From Acidobacteriota bacterium (lineage in GTDB: Bacteria; Acidobacteriota; Vicinamibacteria; Vicinamibacterales; UBA2999), in the NCBI GenBank assembly GCA_027622905.1, contig JAQBVV010000017.1:1-37122 (forward strand): 37,122 nt of DNA, written 5' to 3'. Under the pieces are notes generated by a model. It was not told the DNA's origin and did no database searches. It saw only the letters and a program-made list of their open reading frames with translations. The translations under genes were made by a program, and so were the position numbers. Below, piece after piece: positions 16,296 to 23,686 of the stretch. Each line of letters starts with the position of its first letter. The stretch's first letter is position 1.

Positions 16296-17470
16296 CGCGC
16301 CGGCTGTTCCTCGGGGTGCTGCCGCTCGCGCTCCTTGCAGCGCTACTGGTCCTGATCGTGCGGTCCGGGCCCACGGACCTGGTGCGCGGCGACAACTATC
16401 CGCCGGTGGAACGCCTGATGTTTCAGCGCGTTGTGCTGGAGCCAGGCTTCATCGTGGCCAGCGTATTGAACGACGGACCCGATCAGGTCACGATCGCGCA
16501 GGTCCAGGTCGACGAGGCGTTCTGGACCTTCACCGCCGACAGCGGCGTCGAGCTGGGGCATCTGAGTCGAACGACGCTGCGCATTCCATACCCGTGGGTG
16601 GACGGTGAGGCTCACCTCTTCAAGGTTCTGACGTCCACCGGCACGGCATTCGAGCATGAGATCGCCGTGGCCGTCGAAACCCCAACGCCCGGCATTCGCT
16701 TCTTCGGGATCTTCACGCTCATCGGTCTCTACGTCGGGGTGATTCCCGTCGCCATCGGATTGCTGTGGTTCCCGTTCGTCAAGCGCCTCTCGGTCGGCGC
16801 GACCGACTTCCTCCTGGCCTTGACGGTGGGTCTGCTCGCGTTTCTGCTCGTCGACGGGGCGAGCGAGGGGCTTGAGTCGGCGGGGATGCTGCCCGAGTCC
16901 TTTCAGGGGGTCGTCCTGTTTGCGTTGGCCGCGGCAGGTGCCTACCTGTTGCTCGAAGGCGTCGGCGCGTGGTTGCGGGCGCGGCGGCAGAAGGTCGACG
17001 CAGGCCGGGACGGATGGGTGCTGGCGCTTCTGATCGCGGTCGGTATCGGTCTCCATAACTTCGGTGAGGGGTTGGCGATCGGGTCGGCATTCGCACTGGG
17101 AGAAGCCGCGCTCGGCACGCTGCTGATCGTCGGCTTCACGCTGCACAACACGACCGAAGGGCTGGCAATCGTCGCACCGCTGGCACGGGACCGCGAGCGT
17201 GTCTCCGTGGCGGACCTCGCGAAGCTGGGATTGATTGGCGGCGTGCCGACGATCGCCGGTGCGTGGGTGGGCGGCTTTGTCTACTCTCCGGTCTGGTCGG
17301 TGCTGTTTCTCGCGATCGGCGTCGGCGCGATCGCGCAGGTCGTCGGCCAGATCGTGCGGCAGATGACGCGAGAGGGTTCGGTAGCGCGGATGCTCGCCAC
17401 CGGTCCAGTGCTTGCCGGTCTGTTTGCAGGGTTTGCCGTGATGTACGTTACCGGGATGCTGGTCGGATGA
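16292..17470 (+). CDS. ZIP-family metal transporter with an N-terminal exported beta domain
   Basis: 392 residues from GTG 16292. Seen: one membrane segment (residues 5-23), about 115 residues of predicted extracytoplasmic beta-rich sequence (NYPPVERL...FEHEIAVAV), then about eight membrane segments. The paired ZIP metal motifs are HNFGEG (His255-Gly260) and HNTTEG (His285-Gly290) in successive helices. ZIP proteins carry Zn, Fe or Mn toward the cytoplasm. A basic loop (RARRQK) precedes the metal helices. The N-terminal domain is not part of the standard ZIP core and I do not recognise it. Start and stop both overlap their neighbours, so expression is coupled to the oxidase and cupredoxin. 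Confidence 0.87.
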   Translation: MTRRLFLGVLPLALLAALLVLIVRSGPTDLVRGDNYPPVERLMFQRVVLEPGFIVASVLNDGPDQVTIAQVQVDEAFWTFTADSGVELGHLSRTTLRIPYPWVDGEAHLFKVLTSTGTAFEHEIAVAVETPTPGIRFFGIFTLIGLYVGVIPVAIGLLWFPFVKRLSVGATDFLLALTVGLLAFLLVDGASEGLESAGMLPESFQGVVLFALAAAGAYLLLEGVGAWLRARRQKVDAGRDGWVLALLIAVGIGLHNFGEGLAIGSAFALGEAALGTLLIVGFTLHNTTEGLAIVAPLARDRERVSVADLAKLGLIGGVPTIAGAWVGGFVYSPVWSVLFLAIGVGAIAQVVGQIVRQMTREGSVARMLATGPVLAGLFAGFAVMYVTGMLVG

Positions 17471-17874
17471 GGATCCTGGGGCACGACCTGTCGAGGGCGG
17501 TGCTGTTCAAGGTGGCGATCCCGTTCGTGGGGGTGCTGCTCCTGGCGGTAGCGTTGCCCGCGCTGACCAGCACGCCGACACGAGAGGTCACGTTGGTCGC
17601 CAGGGGAATGGCGTTCTACATCGAGGGAGACGCCGGCACGCCGAACCCGACGATCGAAGTGAAGGCCGGCGAGCGCGTGCGCATCGTGCTGCGGAACGAC
17701 GATCGAGGGATGAGGCACGACTTCGCCGTCCCGGCTCTTGCGGCGGCCATGGATGCTCTCCGCTGGAACGAGTCGGCCGACGTCATCTTCGACGCCCCGG
17801 AGACGCCGGGCACCTACCAGTACGAATGTCGTCCCCACCGAATCATGATGCGAGGCGTGCTCAGGGTCTACTGA
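17467..17874 (+). CDS. Membrane-anchored cupredoxin
   Basis: 135 residues: a hydrophobic anchor (about 12-34), then a cupredoxin fold ending in YECRPHRIMMRG. Type 1 copper ligands visible are His84 (RHDFAVP), Cys121, His124 and Met127 (C-x2-H-x2-M). It would act as a one-electron carrier outside the cytoplasmic membrane, plausibly taking or giving electrons to the multicopper oxidase two genes upstream. ATG 17467 overlaps the ZIP stop (ATGA). The open frame extends back to 17263, but that part lies inside the ZIP gene in another frame. Confidence 0.85.
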   Translation: MRILGHDLSRAVLFKVAIPFVGVLLLAVALPALTSTPTREVTLVARGMAFYIEGDAGTPNPTIEVKAGERVRIVLRNDDRGMRHDFAVPALAAAMDALRWNESADVIFDAPETPGTYQYECRPHRIMMRGVLRVY

Positions 17875-17916
17875 CGCGTCGCTGGATCCTTTATCTTTCC
17901 GGGGAGCAAGCGGCGC

Positions 17917-18705
17917 TCAACTCTGCTTTTTCAGCACGATCACCTGATGCAGGCCAAGCAGACTCAGGCCTGGCCTGAGTGCCCATTCCGCCGCCTTCAG
18001 TGCCCCCGCCGCGAAATCGGGGACCAGTTTCACAAAGTTCAGTCCGCCCGACAAGAGATACCTGACGTAGCTTGACAGCGGCTTCATCTCGACAACATCG
18101 AGGCCACCGTGGCGCCGGTCGAACTCGTCTCTTCCCCTGACAAAGACGACGTAGCTCAAAGCTTGATTGGCGCCGACCATGGGCCCTGCCATGTCGGTTT
18201 GCCAGTTGTCCGCATCCTTGACGAACGTTTCGGTGGTGAACAAGCGCCTGTACACAAAGCTGGCCAACGGACCGTGGTAGGGGTCAATGAGCACAACGCC
18301 GCCGCCCGGTTTCAGCACGCGCAGCGCCTCTTTGAAGAACCGATCCGGGTCGGGAAAGTGGTGAAAGCAGTTTTGACCGTAGAGAGCGTGAACCGATTCG
18401 TCAGGAAGATCCATCGCCAGCGCATCGAGCACGAGGTCCGTGTCCGGCGACGCCACCACATCCGTTGCCAAGACATCGTCAAACGTGCGCTTGATGGGAA
18501 ACACGCCCGCTCCAAGTTCGATCTTCATGCCGCCGGTTTGAGCCAGATGTTTGCGGTCGAGTCTCAGCATGGTCGTGTGAAACTCTGTGAACACTTCTTT
18601 CAATATCGGTTTCTGCTCGAGGATCTCGGCGTGAACGTGCATGCGTGCGCTGTCGTCGAGATCGACCGACGCGAGCAGTTTGTGTTGCAACACACGATCA
18701 AGCAT
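17917..18705 (-). CDS. Class I SAM-dependent methyltransferase
   Basis: 262 residues. Seen: motif I IELGAGVFPIKRTFDDVLATD, the acidic LVLDALAMDLPDESVHALYGQNCFHHFPD stretch, and LRVLKPGGGVVLIDPYHGP (motif III region), all typical of Methyltransf_11/25-type enzymes. An unusual N-terminal extension (residues 1-58) and a hydrophobic C-terminal section (LLSGGLNFVKLV...) suggest a lipid or membrane-associated substrate; this is inference. GC content is lower than the neighbours (53% in one 60-base line counted by hand). Convergent with the cupredoxin gene. Substrate unknown. Confidence 0.75.
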   Translation of the reverse strand: MLDRVLQHKLLASVDLDDSARMHVHAEILEQKPILKEVFTEFHTTMLRLDRKHLAQTGGMKIELGAGVFPIKRTFDDVLATDVVASPDTDLVLDALAMDLPDESVHALYGQNCFHHFPDPDRFFKEALRVLKPGGGVVLIDPYHGPLASFVYRRLFTTETFVKDADNWQTDMAGPMVGANQALSYVVFVRGRDEFDRRHGGLDVVEMKPLSSYVRYLLSGGLNFVKLVPDFAAGALKAAEWALRPGLSLLGLHQVIVLKKQS

Positions 18706-18806
18706 CAGTCTTCGTTGGGGGGCTCTGGATACTGTCTGTTCCGGCAGTGTGAGTGAGGTTCAGTCGGGCTGTCAACGCGTGCGTTCGACCCCCACGAATG
18801 CGTCCT

Positions 18807-18875
18807 AGAAGCCGTCAGCATTTCGTAGAGCACCGCCCCGAACGCTCGGATGTCGGCGCGTTTCTGATCCCGCTG
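18807..18875 (-). pseudogene. Remnant of a Hanks-type serine/threonine protein kinase
   Basis: On the minus strand these bases read about 23 residues, QRDQKRADIRAFGAVLYEMLTAS. They match kinase subdomain IX (D-x-R-ADIWAFG-VLYEMLTG), with Trp replaced by Arg in the DIWAFG motif. No catalytic loop, P-loop or start lies around it in the 185-base gap between the methyltransferase and YceI genes. It is a decayed fragment of one of the many kinases expected in such genomes. Confidence 0.65.
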
Positions 18876-18890
18876 TGGCGACGGCCCAGG

Positions 18891-19490
18891 CTATTCCGAC
18901 GTCTCTGTTGTCCGCTGTAACTCCAGATTGATCGTGATGTCGACCTGATCGCCGATGTCGGGAACGCCGCCCGCGAGGAATCCGCCATAGGACACTCCGA
19001 AGTCCCGTCGGTTAATGGTGGTCGTGGCGCTGGCCCCGGATACCCACACCCCTTCTCTCAGCGACACCGGACTGGCCGGCTGGGTGATGTCGAGCACGAT
19101 CTCTTTGGTCACACCCTTCAACGTGAAGTCACCCACGAGCCGGAACCTGCCCGGGGACGCCGGCTCGACGCGCTTCGACGTGAAGGTCATGACCGGGTAC
19201 CGTTCGACTTCGAAAAAATCGGCACTCCGGAGGTGTTCATCGCGGGGGGCCACGCCCGTGTCGACCGTCGACACGTCGATGGTGACGTCGACCATCGACC
19301 GGCGAACGTCCCCGGCATCGAAGTCCACCGTGCCCGTGATCTTGTGGAAGAAGCCGTGGACGAAATTGACACCCCGGTGTCTGACGACAAACAGTGCTTC
19401 CGAGTTATTGGGGTCGATGGTCCATGTTTCCGCCATGACCGGCGACGCCAGTCCGAGAAGAGCCAACATCAGCAGAGCGCGTCGTAGCAT
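18891..19490 (-). CDS. YceI family periplasmic protein
   Basis: 199 residues. Seen: a signal peptide (residues 1-20, cleavage after VMA), then the YceI lipocalin-like barrel with TWTIDPNNSEALFVVRH at the start, HLRSADFFEVERYPVMTFTSKRV in the middle, and NRRDFGVSY plus VGDQVDITINLEL-like end strands. YceI proteins bind isoprenoid lipids such as polyprenols. ATG 19490 has AGGAGA upstream. Single gene, between a kinase remnant and an ArsA-type ATPase gene read in the same direction. Confidence 0.92.
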   Translation of the reverse strand: MLRRALLMLALLGLASPVMAETWTIDPNNSEALFVVRHRGVNFVHGFFHKITGTVDFDAGDVRRSMVDVTIDVSTVDTGVAPRDEHLRSADFFEVERYPVMTFTSKRVEPASPGRFRLVGDFTLKGVTKEIVLDITQPASPVSLREGVWVSGASATTTINRRDFGVSYGGFLAGGVPDIGDQVDITINLELQRTTETSE

Positions 19491-19646
19491 CTCATTCTCC
19501 TAGGTCATCCCGGGTCGCGAGAGACCGGTGCGAGGCCACAGGCGATCAGCACATGGTGACGAACGTGGATTATGGCAGCTTTCGGCACCGGATGGCCGGG
19601 GGACGGGGGCACGCGGAGCCCCCACCGGCACGCGGCATCGGCAGGG

Positions 19647-20663
19647 CTAGCCGGTGCTCAGGAGATGCAGTTGCGGCTCCAAAGCCCTGCCAATCTGGCG
19701 GAGCGTGTCCATTCCGTGGACATCGCGCGGCAGCAGCTCCAAAGAGACCCGAGGAAGGTCCGAGAACGTCCGGTCGATCTCGTCCCGGTATTTGAGTTCC
19801 TGGAGCCGTCGCTCCCGGAGGAACGCACCCTCCGCGTCTGGTGGCAACAGCCGATTCACGATCATGCCTGCGACCGGGACGTCGAACGTTCTGAGGAGGG
19901 CCAGCGTTTTCCTGCTCTCGAGAATCGGCAGCCGTTCCGCGTTGATCACGAGCAGGAACGCGGTGATGCTGGCGTCGGTCAGCAGCGCTCGCGCCCGATG
20001 AAATTTTCGTCGCCGGGCCAGCAGGATGTCGTGGATGCGGCCGTCCCTGGTGTCGTCCGATGCGTCGGTGGTGCCGCCGAGGATCCCGAACTCGTCTTCC
20101 GCCGCCTGATCCCTGCCGAGCGCTGTCATGAGGGTGCCGAGTTTTCGCGACCGGTCGCGATAGCCGAGCATCCCATCACTCCAGGCGGCCATCATTTCCG
20201 GCAACGACAGCAGGCGAATGGTGTGGCCGGAGGGCGCCGTGTCGAAGATCAACAGATCGAAGCGACGTTTCGCGTCGGCCATCAAGTCGGCCATGCGTTC
20301 GAGGAGGGCCGCCTCCATGGTGCCAGGGGAGTGGCGGGCCAGTTCCAGCTGGCGGTCGATGGCGTCGTACAGCTTCGGCGCGACCATGGACTTCATGCCG
20401 GCCTTGACGGTGTCGATATGACGCTCGGCCTCTTCCTCCGGGTCGATCTCCAGGCCTGTCAGGTGCGGGCTGAGCGCTGTCTCGGTATTGCCGACCCGTG
20501 TATCGAAGACATCGCCCAGTGAATGCGCGGGATCGGTCGAGACCAGCAGTGTGTCGCGGCCCGCATCGGCGGCCATCAGCGCCAGCGCGCCGGCAGTCGT
20601 GGTCTTGCCGACACCACCTTTCCCACCGACGAAGATGATGCGGCGGTCGAGCAGGCGATGCAC
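19647..20663 (-). CDS. ArsA/Get3-family ATPase lacking cysteines
   Basis: 338 residues. Seen: the deviant Walker A GGKGGVGKTTTAG (residues 13-25), switch I DPAHSLGDVFD, switch II DTAPSGHTIRLL, and the MIVNRLLP adenine-side segment of the ArsA/Get3 group. I find no cysteine anywhere in the product, so it lacks the metalloid-binding cysteines of arsenite-pump ArsA and the zinc CxxC of Get3. An arsenite role is therefore unlikely. It starts at GTG 20663 just after a 39-bp palindromic repeat, about 105 bases downstream of the Cys-Cys-tailed protein gene, and is probably co-transcribed with it and cstA. Confidence 0.88.
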   Translation of the reverse strand: MHRLLDRRIIFVGGKGGVGKTTTAGALALMAADAGRDTLLVSTDPAHSLGDVFDTRVGNTETALSPHLTGLEIDPEEEAERHIDTVKAGMKSMVAPKLYDAIDRQLELARHSPGTMEAALLERMADLMADAKRRFDLLIFDTAPSGHTIRLLSLPEMMAAWSDGMLGYRDRSRKLGTLMTALGRDQAAEDEFGILGGTTDASDDTRDGRIHDILLARRRKFHRARALLTDASITAFLLVINAERLPILESRKTLALLRTFDVPVAGMIVNRLLPPDAEGAFLRERRLQELKYRDEIDRTFSDLPRVSLELLPRDVHGMDTLRQIGRALEPQLHLLSTG

Positions 20664-20694
20664 CTCGGGCTATCGCCCCCGCGCGAGGAAGCCT

Positions 20695-20733
20695 AGAGCG
20701 TTTTTCGATTCGGTGGAGACCGAAAAGCGCTCT
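20695..20733. repeat. Palindromic interspersed repeat, short copy B
   Basis: 39 bases beginning AGAGCGTTTTTCG and ending CGAAAAGCGCTCT, so the ends are inverted repeats. The first 30 or so bases match copy A at 1636 almost exactly, and the last 13 match its right end. It looks like copy A with the middle deleted. Located between the ATPase and the CC-tailed protein genes. Confidence 0.75.
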
Positions 20734-20767
20734 CGGCCGCGACGGCGCGGCAGCAGGCGGTCTGCGG

Positions 20768-21040
20768 TCAGCAGCATCTGAAGTCGTCGAGGGGTGAATG
20801 CTCCATGCCCATGCGCGTGTGCCATGCATGGAACCGCTCGAGCAGGATCGGTTGCAGTTCAAGCGTGTAGTAGGTCGCCGGGTTTGGAATGCCCATCATC
20901 TCGGAGAAGACGAGGAGCATGAAGAGGTCGTCCTCGTCGCGCTTTGCGCGTGCGACCACGCCTCGATACGGAGCGTTATAGAACTCGGAGGCCAGATAGG
21001 TCACCCGGCGCAGCGTCTGTCTGACGTCAGTCCACGCCAA
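20768..21040 (-). CDS. Cory-CC-star-type small protein ending in Cys-Cys
   Basis: 90 residues from a TTG start at 21040, five bases after the cstA stop. Seen: NAPYRGVVARAKRDEDDLFMLLVFSEMMGIPNPATYYTLEL, then ERFHAWHTRMGMEHSPLDDFRCC and stop. The only cysteines are the last two residues. This fits my memory of the family named cory-CC-star, but I cannot check it here. Its role is unknown. The position between cstA and an ArsA-type ATPase suggests the three work together. A TTG start is unusual but CTG and GTG are the only alternatives nearby; the longer opening to 21481 lies inside cstA. Confidence 0.8.
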   Translation of the reverse strand: MAWTDVRQTLRRVTYLASEFYNAPYRGVVARAKRDEDDLFMLLVFSEMMGIPNPATYYTLELQPILLERFHAWHTRMGMEHSPLDDFRCC

Positions 21041-21045
21041 TGCGT

Positions 21046-22737
21046 TCAGCTCGCAGGCGCTGCCGCCGCGGACGCGTCTGCGGCCCGCCTTTCCCTGGTG
21101 AACGCGGCTGCGGATTCCAGGAGCACGAAGATCGACGCGACCACGATCACGAGGTCGAGCCCCGCGAGCATGTACTGACCACTCGCGATCAGATCCCACA
21201 GCTGATAGAGCGCCGCAAGGAACGACATCGACGTGACGAACACCATCGGCACCAGCGTGAACACGTACTGTCTCCGCAGCTTGACCAGCATGACGCTGAC
21301 CACCAGCAGGGTCAGGCCTGCCAGGAGCTGATTCGTGGTGCCGAACAGCGGCCAGATGAGCATGCCACCCTGGCCGTCGGCACCACCGGCCCCGAACGCA
21401 AGCGCGACGCACGCCGTCACAGCCAGGAGCGTCGCGACGTAACCGTTCTGCAGCGTGGGAATGTTGTAGATCGTGCCCCATTCCTGAACGATGTAGCGCT
21501 GGAGCCTGACCCCGGCATCCATTGTTGTCCCGGCGAACAACACGGCCATGACGGCAAGCAGCGTGCTCGCGAACTCAACCGACAGTCCTGTGCCTGACGA
21601 AATGATGTTTGCGCCTCCGGCGACGAACGTGCCGATACCGGTCGAGCCAAAGGACGAGTAGGTCGCCTCCCACTCGGTCAGCGATGCGAAGCCGGCCGAC
21701 ACGGCGATGATGACGACAAGGGCAAGCAGACCCTCGCCGGCCGAACCCAGATAGCCGACGAATCGGGCGTCGGTTTCCTTGTCCAGCTGCTTCGAGGTCG
21801 TGCCGGACGAGACCAGACCATGGAACCCGGAGATCGCACCACACGCGACGGTCACGAACAGCAGCGGAAAGATCGGAGGCGTCCCCGCAGGCACGTTCGC
21901 GTTGAGCATCGGCGCGACGATCGTGGGGTTGGCGATGAACACCGCACCGAACAGGAGTCCAAGACCGATGAAGAGCTGGATGCCGTTGATGTAGTCCCGC
22001 GGCTGGAGGAGGAGCCAGACCGGCAGCAGTGATGCAATCATGGCGTAGACAAAGAGGATCAGGATCCACTGCGGGCCCGGTGCAAGCCCGAGAAAGGTCG
22101 CCGGCAACTCCACGGGCACGATCTCGCCGAGATAGATGACGGCATACAGGATGATCGTGCCGACGACGGTTGGCCACAGGATCGGGACGCCCACCCGGTA
22201 GATCAGCACGCCGATCACGACAGCGACGGCGATGGCGCTCCAGACCGGAATCACGGCGCTGGGCGTGTCCACCAGCGCGTTGGAAATCGCCACGGCGAAG
22301 ACGGCATTGACCATCAGGAGCAGAAGAAAGATCACGATCATGAACAGGGTGCGCGCCCGGGGACCCACCACCTGGCCGGTGAGCGCTCCGACCGACGTAC
22401 CTTTATTTCGGACGCTGGCCCAGATCGCGCCGAAGTCATGAACGCCCGCGAAGAAGATGGTGCCGAAGATCACCCACAGAAACGCGGGCAGCCATCCCCA
22501 GATGACCGCGATGGCCGGTCCGATGATCGGCGCCGCACCAGCGACGGCTGTGAAGTGGTGGCCCCACAACACGACCCTGTTCGTGGGAATGAAGTCCACG
22601 TCGTCCCGCATCGTGTGGGAAGGTGTCTCGAAGTTCGGATCGAGTTTGTAGATCTTCTCGGCCATGAACTTCGAATAAAACCGATAGCCCAGAGCCACGG
22701 CGACGATGCCGGTTACCGCGAGGACGATTGCGCTCAT
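21046..22737 (-). CDS. cstA: Carbon starvation protein CstA family (peptide/pyruvate transporter-like)
   Basis: 563 residues with many membrane segments. Seen: the N-terminal MSAIVLAVTGIVAVALGYRF, the CstA core NRVVLWGHHFTAVAGAAPIIGPA, HDFGAIWASVRNKG, and ISGFHGLVSSGTTSKQLDKETDAR. Family members transport pyruvate or peptides and are induced on carbon limitation. It is shorter than E. coli CstA (about 700 residues), closer to the compact bacterial form. ATG 22737 gives the family N-terminus; the frame is open to 23034 through the leader element, which is spurious. The promoter candidate is about 290 bases upstream. The next gene starts six bases after its stop. Confidence 0.93.
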   Translation of the reverse strand: MSAIVLAVTGIVAVALGYRFYSKFMAEKIYKLDPNFETPSHTMRDDVDFIPTNRVVLWGHHFTAVAGAAPIIGPAIAVIWGWLPAFLWVIFGTIFFAGVHDFGAIWASVRNKGTSVGALTGQVVGPRARTLFMIVIFLLLLMVNAVFAVAISNALVDTPSAVIPVWSAIAVAVVIGVLIYRVGVPILWPTVVGTIILYAVIYLGEIVPVELPATFLGLAPGPQWILILFVYAMIASLLPVWLLLQPRDYINGIQLFIGLGLLFGAVFIANPTIVAPMLNANVPAGTPPIFPLLFVTVACGAISGFHGLVSSGTTSKQLDKETDARFVGYLGSAGEGLLALVVIIAVSAGFASLTEWEATYSSFGSTGIGTFVAGGANIISSGTGLSVEFASTLLAVMAVLFAGTTMDAGVRLQRYIVQEWGTIYNIPTLQNGYVATLLAVTACVALAFGAGGADGQGGMLIWPLFGTTNQLLAGLTLLVVSVMLVKLRRQYVFTLVPMVFVTSMSFLAALYQLWDLIASGQYMLAGLDLVIVVASIFVLLESAAAFTRERRAADASAAAAPAS

Positions 22738-22810
22738 AGTTTCAATCCGGAATCTACGGTGAATCCAACCGCGCCACGCAGGCGCGAGACATCGTGCGGA
22801 CGAAGGGCTC

Positions 22811-22997
22811 GGGTCGAAATACGGTTGCCGCCTTGACCACCGATACATCCCGCCACCACCCCACCGCGCACAGTCCGCACGGCGGGGGCCCCGGCCGGGC
22901 CGCGTTGCTCGTCGCTTACATGCGCCCGGCATGCGCGCTCCTCGCGCCTTGCCGGGCGGGCGCCTCGGCGCCCAAGCTGGCAACCGTATTTCGACCC
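22811..22997. repeat. 187-bp inverted-repeat element in the cstA leader
   Basis: Bounded by a perfect 19-bp inverted repeat, GGGTCGAAATACGGTTGCC at 22811-22829 and its complement at 22979-22997, extended by near-matching CTTG. Inside are further perfect arms: CGCCCGGCA/TGCCGGGCG (22923-22958) and GGGCGCC-TC-GGCGCCC (22958-22973). It lies wholly downstream of the predicted cstA transcription start. It may be a MITE/REP-like insertion or a structured leader RNA. Confidence 0.7.
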
Positions 22998-23033
22998 AAA
23001 CCCCAAGGAACGAGAAGACGCCGCTGGGTGCCA

Positions 23034-23061
23034 ATTATGGTTGAGGTCTGGCCATTGTCAA
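23034..23061 (-). promoter_or_regulatory. Candidate sigma70 promoter of cstA
   Basis: On the minus strand: TTGACA (23056-23061), a 16-base spacer, CATAAT (23034-23039). The -35 is a perfect match and the -10 has one mismatch. The predicted start near 23027 gives a leader of about 290 bases containing the inverted-repeat element. Confidence 0.55.
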
Positions 23062-23121
23062 GGCACGGATTTTCGCGTGTCGAGGTCGAGGCCCTTCGAC
23101 GGAAGCGCCTTGCCCGGGGCC

Positions 23122-23150
23122 ACTCGGGCTATTCGGGCTACTCGGGCTAC
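23122..23150. repeat. Three-unit 9-bp repeat carrying repeated stop codons
   Basis: Units of TCGGGCTA followed by C or T, three in a row. On the minus strand these put TAG CCC GAG, TAG CCC GAA, TAG CCC GAG at the end of the small gene, so its true stop is followed by two more in-frame TAG codons. Confidence 0.7.
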
Positions 23151-23575
23151 CGTTCCAGCCAGGGCTGGAGAACATCGAGCAAGAACGTCAGCACGTCGTC
23201 CTCCGACACGTCATCGACCTCGGCTCCGGGCTTGATCGGTCGCTCCTCGTCGAGCGTGCGAGAGCCCCGGGATCGGCTGATGCGGCCGATGACCTGTGGC
23301 GGATCCGTCGATGTGTCGAGCGCAAACTCCACGTAGTCGTCGCGGCCGCGATCGGACGCCAGCCGCAGCCCGCCGCTCGGTGTGAACACCGTGAACAGGT
23401 AGTTCTCGACCTTGAGACTGTTGGCCACGAGGCGGGTCACCGGTGTAGCCACGTCCTTGAGGAACTTCTCGTACGCGCGCTCGGCGGCCGCCGAACGCTG
23501 CCGGCGCTGCTGGGCGCGCTCCCGAGCCACCTCGATGGCGCGGTTCAATCGGTTCCGGACAACAGAGATCTCCAC
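23147..23575 (-). CDS. Conserved hypothetical protein
   Basis: 142 residues from GTG 23575. Seen: an N-terminal charged helix (NRLNRAIEVARERAQQRRQRSAAAERAYEKFL), then VATPVTRLVANSLKVENYLFTVFTPSGGLRLASDRGRDDYVEFALD, and an acidic C-terminal helix (VSEDDVLTFLLDVLQPWLER). No catalytic motif, signal peptide or membrane segment. The balanced composition and a clean divergence from alkA support a real cytoplasmic protein. I do not recognise the family. Start alternatives are TTG at 23623 and the GTG chosen here, which begins at a natural helix start. Confidence 0.6.
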   Translation of the reverse strand: MEISVVRNRLNRAIEVARERAQQRRQRSAAAERAYEKFLKDVATPVTRLVANSLKVENYLFTVFTPSGGLRLASDRGRDDYVEFALDTSTDPPQVIGRISRSRGSRTLDEERPIKPGAEVDDVSEDDVLTFLLDVLQPWLER

Positions 23576-23686
23576 GGCGGGCCATTGTGTCACGCTCCGG
23601 CGGGAATCGTTGCCGGGACACAATAATCGCGTCGCACACGCGCGTCGTGTCCGATCGGAGTCCTCGCAGCACTAAAATAGCCAGTC

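Larger units (their letters stand above)
22738..23146. other. Long leader and upstream region of cstA
   Basis: 409 bases without a gene. From right to left on the minus strand it holds a 9-bp tandem repeat next to the neighbouring gene's stop (23122-23150), the cstA promoter (23034-23061), and a 187-bp inverted-repeat element (22811-22997) that would be transcribed within the leader. Translations through it in the sense frames are low-complexity and unlikely to be real. Confidence 0.6.

Noticed and set aside
19647-20663. Arsenite efflux ATPase
   Set aside because: The sequence has the ArsA ATP motifs but no cysteine for metalloid binding, and no arsB or arsenic regulator gene is nearby.
21041-21481. 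Upstream extension of the CC-tailed protein
   Set aside because: It lies inside cstA in another frame and has shadow-type Arg/Gly-rich composition; conserved residues begin near the TTG at 21040.
22738-23034. N-terminal extension of cstA through the leader
   Set aside because: The extra residues are low-complexity Arg/Gly/Pro sequence read through an inverted-repeat element; the family N-terminus begins at 22737.
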